Below are positions 32,226-40,804 of a stretch of DNA of 45,811 nt, in pieces. The number at the start of each line of letters is the position of its first letter. Position 1 is the stretch's first letter. A program made the translations under genes and the position numbers. The notes beneath the pieces were generated by a model that had not been told where the DNA came from, ran no database searches, and saw only the letters and a list, made by a program, of their open reading frames with translations. The DNA is from Desulfobacteraceae bacterium (lineage in GTDB: Bacteria > Desulfobacterota > Desulfobacteria > Desulfobacterales > JAABTS01): assembly GCA_011389735.1 (NCBI GenBank), contig JAABTS010000027.1, positions 1 to 45,811 on the forward strand. Direction: 5' to 3'.

Positions 32226-33272
32226 TCATTCCGATTCATCAATCCGCTTGATGCCCTCCATTAACACGGCCATGAAATCGCCGATAGGAGGCGCTTCCCG
32301 TTTTTCAGGAGGCAGTTCGGTGTCAAACCGGAACCGGCCGTCGGTTTCTCTCAATATTTCAAAAAATGCGTCCCGGCCCTTTTTATTGTTATAGACCGCT
32401 CCGACAAGTTCGCCGTCTCGGAAACACACCCTGGCCTCGCCTTTGGACAGCTCGAAATCGAGCATGCCGCTCTTTTGATTGAGATTGAAGGTCTGAAACA
32501 AAACCGAGGGCAACATTTCGGAAAGCCTTCCCACCATGCCCGAAGAAAATTCTTCGGACAGCACGACATTGGTTTTCGCCAGCCGCCTGGCCAGAAGTCG
32601 CGATATATACATTTGCAAAGCCGGTTTTTTGTTCAGGATCTTCCGAAAATAGTTACCGTCAAGGGATAAAATTTTGGCCGCCTCAGCCACTCGAATGGTG
32701 GCTCCCACCGGATCTCCTGAAAGGAGGCTCATTTCACCGAATATTTCCCCGACTCCCAGAAACGCGATATTGACGCCGGCGCTCCCCACGACCTCGACCT
32801 TCCCGGATACGATAATGAACAGACGCCGCCCCTGCTCGCCTTTTTCGATCACCGTGTCCCCGGCGTCATATTTGTTCATCTTCAACGACGACACCAGATC
32901 CTTGATATTCATTTCATCCAGAACCTGGAAAAATGGAAACCGGGTCAAAATCTGCACCGTGGAACTGATATCCTTACCATTCCGGGTTCTGACAACCCTA
33001 GATTCACCGGCTTTGATCGATTGGTATTCCAGGCGAATTTTACCCGTACATCCACTGCAATCCAGCATGTCTCCGGATTCGGCGCCCATCAGGGAATCTT
33101 CCATGCCCTCGCATTTCATGAAAATTTCAATGTCCCCGATCAGGGTAAGGCAGGCCGGTTTATCCGGAGGGAGTTTCAATCGGATCTCTCTGAGTTCAAA
33201 TTCGTCGCCCGTGTCGTACATGGGGCAGTCGTCTTGGGATATAATCTTAAAAAGCGCCGTAGGGGGATTCAT
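32226..33272 (-). CDS. Cyclic-nucleotide-binding-like protein with DUF4388 domain
   Basis: 348 residues. The N-terminal about 100 (with a CxxC pair, LDCSGCTG) are unrecognised. A cNMP beta-roll spans about 110-235 (GEQGRRLFIIVSGKVEVV, FGEMSLLSGDP). The phosphate-binding cassette has Val where the conserved Arg should be (DPVGATI), so ligand binding is doubtful. The C-terminus (about 245-345) matches DUF4388 (GMLDFELSKGEARVCFRDGE, DAFFEILRETDGRFRF), a PatA-like module frequent in delta-proteobacterial signalling proteins. No DNA-binding domain is present. GAGGAG lies upstream of the start. It is the first gene of a probable set with the rhomboid-like protein and hybrid kinase. Confidence 0.82.
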   Translation of the reverse strand: MNPPTALFKIISQDDCPMYDTGDEFELREIRLKLPPDKPACLTLIGDIEIFMKCEGMEDSLMGAESGDMLDCSGCTGKIRLEYQSIKAGESRVVRTRNGKDISSTVQILTRFPFFQVLDEMNIKDLVSSLKMNKYDAGDTVIEKGEQGRRLFIIVSGKVEVVGSAGVNIAFLGVGEIFGEMSLLSGDPVGATIRVAEAAKILSLDGNYFRKILNKKPALQMYISRLLARRLAKTNVVLSEEFSSGMVGRLSEMLPSVLFQTFNLNQKSGMLDFELSKGEARVCFRDGELVGAVYNNKKGRDAFFEILRETDGRFRFDTELPPEKREAPPIGDFMAVLMEGIKRIDESE

Positions 33273-33317
33273 ACTTACTCCTCGAATTTCGAAATCGTTT
33301 TTTTTGCCTTACCTGTT

Positions 33318-33354
33318 ATAGTCTTCCGGAAATTTGATCTCTGAAAGCCGCTAT
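33318..33354. repeat. Short palindromic element A, copy 9
   Basis: TATAGTCTTCCGGAAATTTG followed by ATCTCTGAAAGCCGCTAT: the arms of repeat A without the GC-rich middle, 46 bp upstream of the cNMP gene start. Confidence 0.45.
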
Positions 33355-33514
33355 TTTGCCATAAAGCTGAATAATACACAACAATTTATTGGAGAATCCT
33401 ACTCTAAACGGCTGATCTAAATCCAGGGGCCCGGTTATAATTTCGGCCAAATTATAGGAACCATGAAATAGACGGAATACGGGCTTGGTTCTATTTTCGG
33501 CCAATCGATATGTT

Positions 33515-33700
33515 CAAATCGGGATCGGGATCGTAATCGGTATCGAAGGATTCAATTTCGATCCCGATCCCGATCCCGATCCCGATACCGATTTGGGAAG
33601 TGTAAACTGGAAGCTGGGAAGGCTATATGGGATTATTGTGTAGCGATCCCGATCCCGATACCGATTTGGGAAGTGTAAACTATTTATCAGCATTTATGAA
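33515..33700. repeat. GATCCC snap-back repeat related to the 156-bp element
   Basis: CAAATCGGGATCGGGATCGT (33515 on) pairs with the GATCCC run ending CCGATTTGG (to 33597). The 38-bp segment ending in CCGATTTGGGAAGTGTAAAC occurs twice directly (33571-33608 and 33644-33681). The interior and right side, GTGTAAAC ... TTTATGAAAAATGC, resemble the element in purN. This is a rearranged or composite copy; no clean ends or target duplication are visible. Confidence 0.65.
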
Positions 33701-33735
33701 AAATGCGGGCTTGATTCTAAGATCGGCCGGAGCGC

Positions 33736-33885
33736 CAGGGTAAGCCGGGGGTTGCAAACCCCCTCTGAGCGGGTCTTTTGTTCTGAGCGGGTTTGCAACC
33801 CGCGACTTACGAAGCGCCGGTCTCCGGCTTTGGCGCTCCGGAGCAACCAGAGAAACTATGGCCGAAATTAAAATCAAGCCCAACA
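33736..33885. repeat. Dispersed palindromic element B, copy 4
   Basis: GGGGGTTGCAAACCCCC followed by GCGGGTTTGCAACCCGC. The tail CTTACGAAGCGCCGGTCTCC ... GGCCGAAATTA is almost the same as that at 37-100. The order of the two palindromes is swapped relative to copies 2, 3 and 5. Confidence 0.75.
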
Positions 33886-34081
33886 ATGCCAACATTTTCA
33901 TGGATTTCGTGGATTTCGTGGCTGCGTTTTGAAATACAGGCGGACGGCTTTTGACCTGAACTTAAATAAAGCATCACTCCACAGAGGTTTCCGATTGACT
34001 CATTATAATCATTTCCCTATAATCGGCGAAAACGTGGTATAAAACAGCGTTTCAAATAACGATTTTCAGATTCTGAACTTC
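33886..34081. other. Intergenic stretch without gene
   Basis: Holds a short GGATTTCGTGGATTTCGTGG direct repeat (33902-33921) and otherwise AT-rich unique sequence. No open frame of note. Confidence 0.4.
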
Positions 34082-34087
34082 TGAAAG

Positions 34088-34219
34088 GTTACAGGTTTCC
34101 GGATAATGCAGTCTTCCTGAAAATTAAATTTCACTGAGTTATTGAACTGGGAGATAGGAATAATGGTATTGCCCCCGGCCCCGTCGTTTTGTGAAATTTA
34201 ATTTCCGAAAACCTGTAAC
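34088..34219. repeat. Dispersed palindromic element A, copy 10
   Basis: Outer arms GTTACAGGTTTCC and GAAAACCTGTAAC are exact over most of their length. Inner arms are AATTAAATTTCACTGAG and CGTTTTGTGAAATTTAATTT. It ends 18 bp before the WYL regulator start codon, so it lies in or at the promoter of that operon. Confidence 0.75.
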
Positions 34220-34236
34220 GAGGAGCGACCGTCATT

Positions 34237-35262
34237 ATGGCCAGAGGGGATCAACTGGGCAGGCAATGGACCATCATTCAGCATCTGCTGTCTTCGCGGC
34301 GGGGAAAAACAGCCGCTGAAATCGCCGCTGATCTGAACTGTCATTTACGAACCGTGTACCGGGATCTCGAAGCCCTGCAAACAGGCGGATTCCCAATATA
34401 CAACGAAAAAATCGACGGCAAAAGCGTTTGGTCGCTCCTGGAGACCGCAAAACACAACATTCCGATTCCATTTACCCTCACGGAACTCATGGCCCTCTAT
34501 TTCAGCCGGGACATGCTGAAAATCTTCAAGCACACCATGTTCTACGATTCCCTGGAATCCTTTTTCCAAAAGCTTAAATCCACGCTTCCCCCCGAATACA
34601 TCAACTATCTGAATCAAATTCAAAAAACGCTTCATGTGGAACTGAAGCCATACCGGAATTACGAACAATTCAAGGAAATCATCGAGCTGGTCAACCAGTC
34701 TGCGGTCAATAAAACGTATATCGATATGACCTATTTCGGACAGGGACGCAAAGAGGAAACCCGCCGGGAGGTGGCGCCGTATAAAATCTGGTTTTTTGAC
34801 GGCACGTTCTATATGATCGGATATTGCATGTTGAGGAAAGAAATACGAATTTTCGTTGTGGATCGTATTCGTGAAATCACTGTTACGAATCGATCTTTCG
34901 AGATACCGGACGATTTTGATTTCGACCGGTACATGAAATCGAGCTTCGGAGTTTTCACCGGTGATCCGCGGAGAGTAAAAATTCGATTTTCAGAGGATAT
35001 CGCGGGGCATATCAAGGGGAAAATCTGGCATGAAACCCAGCGGCTGGAAGATCTCGAGGGCGGGGGCGTTCTATTCGAAGCCGATGTGGCGGTAACCGAG
35101 GAAATCAAGGCGTGGATCATGAAATGGGGAGCCAGAGCCGAGGTTCTCGAACCGGCCTCCCTGCGAAACCTTATTTTACAAGAAACCGGCGATATGATGA
35201 AATTGTACGAACAACAAACCGCCGGGCCGTATATAAAAGACGATAAAAAAAACAAAGGATAA
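34237..35262 (+). CDS. WYL-domain transcriptional regulator (YafY type)
   Basis: 341 residues. The N-terminal winged helix-turn-helix (HTH_11) spans about 8-65: GKTAAEIAADLNCHLRTVYR DLEAL. A helical linker leads to a WYL domain at about 150-225 (RREVAPYKIWFFDGTFYMIG YC and the Arg-rich FVVDRIREI), and a C-terminal WCX-like extension about 245-325 (VKIRFSEDIAGHIKGKIWHE). WYL proteins bind nucleotide or single-stranded DNA ligands and act as repressors or activators. GAGGAG is upstream of the ATG. It is first of a three-gene operon with a membrane hybrid kinase (12 bp on) and a diguanylate cyclase. A transcription factor co-transcribed with kinase and cyclase may control the set. Confidence 0.88.
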   Translation: MARGDQLGRQWTIIQHLLSSRRGKTAAEIAADLNCHLRTVYRDLEALQTGGFPIYNEKIDGKSVWSLLETAKHNIPIPFTLTELMALYFSRDMLKIFKHTMFYDSLESFFQKLKSTLPPEYINYLNQIQKTLHVELKPYRNYEQFKEIIELVNQSAVNKTYIDMTYFGQGRKEETRREVAPYKIWFFDGTFYMIGYCMLRKEIRIFVVDRIREITVTNRSFEIPDDFDFDRYMKSSFGVFTGDPRRVKIRFSEDIAGHIKGKIWHETQRLEDLEGGGVLFEADVAVTEEIKAWIMKWGARAEVLEPASLRNLILQETGDMMKLYEQQTAGPYIKDDKKNKG

Positions 35263-35274
35263 ATTTCCAAACCG

Positions 35275-38200
35275 ATGTCCATTAGAATTAAACTGCTGAT
35301 TCAAACCCTGATCGCCATTTTCGTCGTAGTGGTGTTTGGTGGAGCGTCTTCACTATGGGTGTCCGCGAATCAGAACAAACAACTGGTTTACGAGCGGATG
35401 GCCTCCAATCTCAACCAACTGGCCGCCGAAATGAATCAGATCGCCGAAAATGTTTACACCACCATGCTTTTCGAAATACGCAACCCGGAGATAATCAAAA
35501 GCTCTCAGGCGGCCAATGATTACGCCGGAATCGAAGACTCTTTTCTCACAGAAAGCATCGTCAACAGAACCATACGGCATCTGAGAACGGTCATACGCAA
35601 CAGTAAATACGATTCCGTGGCCTATTACGGAAAAGACGGCTCGTTATACGGATACGCCACGCCGGCGGACGTCAATGTGATCTCCAGAGGGGAACGCGGA
35701 GAAACGGTCAGTTATGAACCCGCCGAATCGTACGCGAACATGCGGTTTTGCAAGGAAGCATGGATACCGTCGGAAGATCCTGCGCCGTTTCCGATGACTA
35801 TCGACGCGCCGGTGGATAACAATGTCCGGTTGATATGCAAAAACGATCAAATCGTTTTTGAAGCAAAAGGAAATATTGTCGGGGATCGTTATGATTCGGC
35901 GGCGAAACGTTTCCAGGAAGAAGTTTCAGGCGTTTTGTTGTTCCGCAAACATGTTACGAGCGCCATGATTTTGAAATACCGGAAACAAATGGAAGTCAAC
36001 GCTGATTTTTTCAGTATCGACGGCCGGCTTCTGGCCGGAACCATGATGGCTCCGAACCGGGATATGGCCCCGGTTATCGAGGCTGTATCCGGAAGGCGGG
36101 ATTTTTTTTCCGATTTGAAAATCGACGGAGAATCCTACTATGTTCTGGTCAGACCGTTCAGGTTTCAGAGGGAACCGGTTTTGAACATGGCGGCCTATAT
36201 TTCCCGGGATTTGGTTCTTCAGAATATCGAGCACGTCATTCTTCTGCAATCCGCCGGAATGCTTATCGGCCTGTTTCTGGCCATTTCAATCGCATTGTTA
36301 ATGGAAGGGTTCATCTCAAAACCGATCGTCCTGATCGCTCAACAAATGAAACGAATTTCAGAGGAAAAAATCTATGATCAAAAGGTTTCCATTCGAAGCA
36401 AAGATGAAATAGGAACCCTGGCGGATGCGTTCAATCGCATGGTGGATATGCTTTGCCGTCGAAAAGAAGAAATTGATGAATACATTGACAAAATGAACTA
36501 CATCAACGCAAGGCTCAAAGAATCCGAAACCAAATACCGGGCTTTGTATGAAAACGCGGTCGAAGGAATTTTCCAAACCACGCGGGACGGGGTTTTCACC
36601 GGCGTAAATCCGGCGCTGGCCCGGATATTGAAATACGATGACCCGGACGAGCTGCTCCGTTCCGTGAAATCGCCTATCAGCCTGCTTCATGTAAACGTCG
36701 AAGATCCGGCGCATATCCAACACACGCTTATCGATAAAGGCCGGATCGTCGGGTACGAAACTCAGATGTACCGCAAAGACGGAAGCCGCGTATGGGTGTC
36801 CTATTCGGCCCGCGGCGTCTACGACGAAAACGGGAATCTCGAATACTACGAAGGATCTCTCACGGACATCACCGAACAAAAGGAAAAGGAACGGGCGGAA
36901 AAAGAACGGAAGGAAGCCGAGGCCGAAAGCAAGGCCAAAAGCGAATTCCTTGCCAATATGAGCCATGAAATCAGAACCCCCTTAAACGCGATCCTCGGCT
37001 TTACGGAAATGATGCTCGTAAAACGCCGGAGTCCCGATTTCAACGGATATTTGAAAAGTATTCATTTCAGCGGAAAAATCTTGCAGCGGCTCATCGAGGA
37101 CGTTCTCGATCTTTCGAAAATCGAAGCCGGCAAAATGGAAATTCAGCCGGAACCGGTCAATATCAAAACATTACTGGCTGAAATCGAACAGATGTTCGTT
37201 TATGAGTTGAGTGAAAAACAGATCGAACTCATCATGGAAATTCATGAAAACCTTCCGCCCCGGTTGATGCTCGATCTTCTCAGAATCCGGCAGATACTGA
37301 TAAACCTGATCGGAAACGCCTTGAAATTCACGTCCGAAGGCTATATCCGGGTGCGAAATTACTGCAATATAATCGATCATGAAAACAGGAAAGCCGATAT
37401 TGTTTTCGAGATCGAGGACACCGGAGCGGGAATCCCCTATGAAGAGCATGACGCTATTTTTGAAAGCTTCCGGCAGCAGGACGGCCAGAAAACCAGAAAA
37501 CACGGCGGAACCGGTCTCGGACTGGCCATCACCAAAAGCCTGGTCGAAATGATGAACGGTGAAATATCCGTATACAGCGAAGTGGGCAAAGGCAGCATTT
37601 TTCATGTGTTCCTGTCCGCTGTCGAATTTTTGGAAACGGATTCCGACGCGGATTCTTATTCGGCGGAAAAACCGCCCGTCGAATTCGATCCGGCCACTAT
37701 CCTCGTCGTGGACGATATCGCCGCCGGCCGCCGGCTTGTCAAGGATTATCTCGGACGTCTCGCAAACAGGCCGGCCGTCGCCGAAGCCCGGAGCGGAGAG
37801 GAGGCTGTGGAAATCCTGCAAAACGAGCCCGAAACCTCCGAAAAAAAGATATCCCTGGTGTTGATGGATCTTAAATTGCCGGGCAAGAGCGGTTATGAAG
37901 TCACTAGATGGATCAGATCTATCCGGCCTCGAGAATCCCTCCCGGTGATAGCCATGACAGCCCTGCATATCGACAAAGCCGAATTGATAGACGACTCGCT
38001 CTTTGACGGATATCTCAAAAAACCGTTATCGGCCGATGAACTTATCCAGGAACTCAAAAAGCATTTGCCCCACCTGGAAAAAAAGCCTGAAATCGAAATA
38101 CCCGACTCCGGCGATACCGATTCGGAACCCCCGCCGCTCCGTATTCCGGATCATGTCCTTCACCGAATGCCGGACCTGATTCAATACATGGAAAACGAGA

Positions 38201-38472
38201 TGACGGAAAAATGGAACAGCCTCCGGGAGGCCTATTATATCGACGAAGCTGAGGACTTTGCACTAGAGATCATCCAGCTTTCAGAGCAATACGAGATTGA
38301 ATGGTTGACGGATTACGGCAAAAAGCTGTATATGATAGCCATGCGTAGTCAAATCGAGGAGATCAGCCGATACATCCAGGCGTTCCCCGAAATCGTCAAA
38401 CAATTGAAGATCGAAACCGCCCGAATCACGACCGGAGACCGGCTTTCGTTCGACACGACGGAGTCGCCCTGA
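35275..38472 (+). CDS. Membrane hybrid histidine kinase (sensor-HAMP-PAS-HisKA-HATPase-REC)
   Basis: 1065 residues. Two membrane helices (about 8-30 and 318-345) flank a large periplasmic sensor (about 31-315). HAMP follows (345-400), then PAS with PAC (about 420-535), HisKA with His564 in NMSHEIRTP, HATPase_c (about 665-785: NALKF, DTGAGI, GTGLGL), a receiver with Asp865 (LVLMDLKLPG), and a helical C-terminal segment (about 955-1050). The last part is shaped like Hpt but has no AHxxKG motif. The external signal is unknown. It is transcribed with the WYL regulator before it and the REC-GGDEF protein 29 bp after it. The phosphoryl group could pass to that cyclase. Confidence 0.9.
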   Translation: MSIRIKLLIQTLIAIFVVVVFGGASSLWVSANQNKQLVYERMASNLNQLAAEMNQIAENVYTTMLFEIRNPEIIKSSQAANDYAGIEDSFLTESIVNRTIRHLRTVIRNSKYDSVAYYGKDGSLYGYATPADVNVISRGERGETVSYEPAESYANMRFCKEAWIPSEDPAPFPMTIDAPVDNNVRLICKNDQIVFEAKGNIVGDRYDSAAKRFQEEVSGVLLFRKHVTSAMILKYRKQMEVNADFFSIDGRLLAGTMMAPNRDMAPVIEAVSGRRDFFSDLKIDGESYYVLVRPFRFQREPVLNMAAYISRDLVLQNIEHVILLQSAGMLIGLFLAISIALLMEGFISKPIVLIAQQMKRISEEKIYDQKVSIRSKDEIGTLADAFNRMVDMLCRRKEEIDEYIDKMNYINARLKESETKYRALYENAVEGIFQTTRDGVFTGVNPALARILKYDDPDELLRSVKSPISLLHVNVEDPAHIQHTLIDKGRIVGYETQMYRKDGSRVWVSYSARGVYDENGNLEYYEGSLTDITEQKEKERAEKERKEAEAESKAKSEFLANMSHEIRTPLNAILGFTEMMLVKRRSPDFNGYLKSIHFSGKILQRLIEDVLDLSKIEAGKMEIQPEPVNIKTLLAEIEQMFVYELSEKQIELIMEIHENLPPRLMLDLLRIRQILINLIGNALKFTSEGYIRVRNYCNIIDHENRKADIVFEIEDTGAGIPYEEHDAIFESFRQQDGQKTRKHGGTGLGLAITKSLVEMMNGEISVYSEVGKGSIFHVFLSAVEFLETDSDADSYSAEKPPVEFDPATILVVDDIAAGRRLVKDYLGRLANRPAVAEARSGEEAVEILQNEPETSEKKISLVLMDLKLPGKSGYEVTRWIRSIRPRESLPVIAMTALHIDKAELIDDSLFDGYLKKPLSADELIQELKKHLPHLEKKPEIEIPDSGDTDSEPPPLRIPDHVLHRMPDLIQYMENEMTEKWNSLREAYYIDEAEDFALEIIQLSEQYEIEWLTDYGKKLYMIAMRSQIEEISRYIQAFPEIVKQLKIETARITTGDRLSFDTTESP

Positions 38473-38501
38473 CCGCAAACAAAAAATGAAAGAAAATTCC
38501 G

Positions 38502-39449
38502 ATGGCGGATTCAACTCCAAAAGCGTCTTTACTGATCATTGACGACAATTCCAAAAACCTTCAGATACTAGCTGAAATGCTGCGGCAAAACAATTACCGG
38601 GTGGCGACGGCCAAAGACGGACTAAAAGCGATCAACTTCGCGAAAAAAAGGAAACCCGACCTCCTGATGCTCGACGTCATGATGCCGGAAATAGACGGTT
38701 TCGAGGTCTGCCGCCGCTTGAAAGAAGATCCCGACACATCGGACATTCCGATCATTTTTATCAGCGCTCTGGCCGACACCGAAGACAAGGTGAAAGGATT
38801 CCAGGCCGGAGGAGTCGATTACATCACCAAACCGTTTCAAAAAGAGGAAGTTCTGGCGCGGGTAGACACTCATGTCGAATTGAAACGGTCCAGAGAAGAT
38901 CTGAAAGACGCTTATCGAAAATTATATGAAGCCAACAAGGAGCTGGAAAGAGCCGCCCACACCGATTCGCTCACCAAACTATCCAACCGCAGGGATATCA
39001 CCGAAAAAATGCTCTATGAAAAAAAGCGGTCCGAGCGCAGTGATAAAACGTTTTGCCTGATCATAGGAGATATTGACGATTTCAAACAGTTCAACGACCG
39101 GTACGGCCATGAATGCGGCGATGAGGTGCTTGTGGACGTGGCCGCGCTGCTAAGGGATCGCGTAAGAAAACAGGACGTTGTTTCAAGATGGGGCGGCGAG
39201 GAATTTTTGCTGCTGCTTCCGGAAACGGACCTGCCGGGCGGCAAAGCCCTCGCGGAAATGCTTCTGAGCGAACTGGAAAAATACGAATTCGAATACAACG
39301 GCCTGAAATTGAACATCAGCATGACCTTCGGCGTCAGCGACTACCAAAAGGGAGAAAATATAGAACAATGCATCAAACACGCCGATGATGCGCTCCTCGA
39401 AGGCAAACGGGCGGGGAAAAACCGTGTATCAGTAATCAGCCGTCAGTAA
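38502..39449 (+). CDS. REC-GGDEF diguanylate cyclase
   Basis: 315 residues, PleD-like in plan. A receiver (about 9-125) with phospho-acceptor Asp58 (LLMLDVMMPE) and Lys in ITKPF; a coiled-coil linker (about 127-153); then a GGDEF domain with the active GGEEF motif (231-235). The inhibitory I-site RKQD (222-225) lies five residues before it, so product feedback by c-di-GMP is expected. It makes c-di-GMP in the cytoplasm when phosphorylated, probably by the preceding kinase. Third gene of the WYL operon. Only a weak AAAGAAAA ribosome site is seen. Confidence 0.92.
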   Translation: MADSTPKASLLIIDDNSKNLQILAEMLRQNNYRVATAKDGLKAINFAKKRKPDLLMLDVMMPEIDGFEVCRRLKEDPDTSDIPIIFISALADTEDKVKGFQAGGVDYITKPFQKEEVLARVDTHVELKRSREDLKDAYRKLYEANKELERAAHTDSLTKLSNRRDITEKMLYEKKRSERSDKTFCLIIGDIDDFKQFNDRYGHECGDEVLVDVAALLRDRVRKQDVVSRWGGEEFLLLLPETDLPGGKALAEMLLSELEKYEFEYNGLKLNISMTFGVSDYQKGENIEQCIKHADDALLEGKRAGKNRVSVISRQ

Positions 39450-39451
39450 TA

Positions 39452-39549
39452 TGTTGAATGTTGAGTGTTGAGTGTTGAATGTTGAGTGTTGAATGTTGAA
39501 TGTTGAGTGTTGAATGTTGAGTGTTGAATGTTGAATGTTGAGTGTTGAA
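39452..39549. repeat. Heptanucleotide tandem repeat, TGTTGA(A/G) x14
   Basis: Fourteen perfect-length 7-bp units alternate in an irregular A/G pattern and begin 2 bp after the cyclase stop codon. The same ATGTTGAATGT string begins again at 45804 at the window edge. Confidence 0.9.
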
Positions 39550-39560
39550 TGTGAGCCCCC

Positions 39561-39628
39561 CATTTAACATTTAACATTTAACATTTAACATTTAACATTT
39601 GAAATTTAACATTTAACATTTGAAATTC
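39561..39628. repeat. Heptanucleotide tandem repeat, CATTTAA type
   Basis: Five perfect CATTTAA units, then CATTTGAAATTTAA variants. The spacer GTGAGCCCCC divides it from the TGTTGA array. The two arrays are partly complementary (TGTTGAA against TTTAACA with a G-T wobble), so they could fold into one long hairpin between the convergent cyclase and galE genes. Confidence 0.85.
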
Positions 39629-39663
39629 AATACAATCCCGCCGCCGCCTTATGAAATGAGGGA

Positions 39664-40686
39664 TCACCGGTGAGAACTCCGATACCCGTTCGGATTATCT
39701 TTCTGCCATTTCCATGCGTCCCGGCACATGTCTTCGACGCCCAGTTCGGCTCGCCATTCCAGTTCTTGTGCGGCGAAAGCGGTGTCCGCGTAGCAGGAGG
39801 CGATGTCTCCCGGCCGTCGGGCCGTGATTTCATAAGGAATCTTGACGCCGGCCACCGATTCGAATGCCTTGATCATTTCAAGGACGCTGTATCCCCTGCC
39901 CGCGCCCAGGTTGTAAGCGGCCAGGCCTGGAGATTGTTCCAGCTTTTTCAAGGCCGAAACGTGCCCTTTAGCCAGATCGACCACGTGAATATAATCTCTG
40001 ACCCCGGTTCCGTCGGGAGTCGGATAGTCGGCGCCGAAAACCCGGACTTTTTCCAACCGGCCGATCGCCACCTGCGTAATATAAGGAAACAGATTGTTGG
40101 GCGCGCCGTTGGGATCTTCCCCGATCCGCCCGCTGGGATGCGCTCCGACCGGATTGAAATATCGTAAAAGGGCTATATTGAGTGAATTGTCCGCATGAAA
40201 GAGATCCCGGAAAATATCCTCGATCATCAATTTGGAACGTCCATAGGGATTGGCGGCCGACAAAGGAAAATCTTCGGTTACGGGAACCCGTTCCGGCTGC
40301 CCGTAAACCGTGCAGGACGAACTGAACACGATATTCTTGACGCCGTGAGCCCTCATGGCCCAACACAGATTCAAGGTTCCCTCGACATTGTTCCGATAAT
40401 ATTCGAGCGGCATGGACACCGATTCGCCGACCGCCTTCAACCCGGCGAAATGGACGACGGCGTCGAAGGCGCCCGCCTCGAACAAATCATTCAACCCTGC
40501 TTTATCCAGCAGATCGATCTTGTGAAACTCCGGCTTTTTTCCCGTCAATTCCGCAACGCGATGCAGCGATGTCTCGCTGCTGTTGGACAGGTTATCGATA
40601 ACGCGGATATCATATCCGGCCTCGATCAGCTCCACACAGGTATGGCTGCCGATATAACCGGCGCCTCCCGTCACTAATATCGTCAT
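39664..40686 (-). CDS. galE: UDP-glucose 4-epimerase
   Basis: 340 residues, the normal length. NAD-binding [10 protein letters not shown] (7-16), catalytic Ser124 in FSSSCTVYG, and the Tyr148-x3-Lys152 dyad (YGRSK) mark an extended short-chain dehydrogenase. [20 protein letters not shown] and [11 protein letters not shown] are the classic GalE stretches. It interconverts UDP-glucose and UDP-galactose, supplying sugars for lipopolysaccharide or exopolysaccharide. AAGGAGG precedes the start. It stands alone on the minus strand and converges on the cyclase operon. Confidence 0.95.
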   Translation of the reverse strand: MTILVTGGAGYIGSHTCVELIEAGYDIRVIDNLSNSSETSLHRVAELTGKKPEFHKIDLLDKAGLNDLFEAGAFDAVVHFAGLKAVGESVSMPLEYYRNNVEGTLNLCWAMRAHGVKNIVFSSSCTVYGQPERVPVTEDFPLSAANPYGRSKLMIEDIFRDLFHADNSLNIALLRYFNPVGAHPSGRIGEDPNGAPNNLFPYITQVAIGRLEKVRVFGADYPTPDGTGVRDYIHVVDLAKGHVSALKKLEQSPGLAAYNLGAGRGYSVLEMIKAFESVAGVKIPYEITARRPGDIASCYADTAFAAQELEWRAELGVEDMCRDAWKWQKDNPNGYRSSHR

Positions 40687-40747
40687 CGCTCCTCCTTCGG
40701 TAGCCGCATAACATTGCCGGGCATCCGGCCCATGGACGCCTGTATAC

Positions 40748-40782
40748 GCCGGTTTTCAGAAATCGAATTTCCGAAAACCGGC
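40748..40782. repeat. Short palindromic element A, copy 11
   Basis: GCCGGTTTTC-AGAAATCGAATTTCC-GAAAACCGGC, a perfect 10-bp stem in the 118-bp gap between fadD and galE. No T-tract follows. Confidence 0.5.
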
Positions 40783-40804
40783 GGCTTCTGAAAAACCGAT
40801 TCTT

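Noticed and set aside
39452-39628. CRISPR array
   Set aside because: The repeats are contiguous 7-mers without spacers and no cas gene is near; they are simple tandem repeats.
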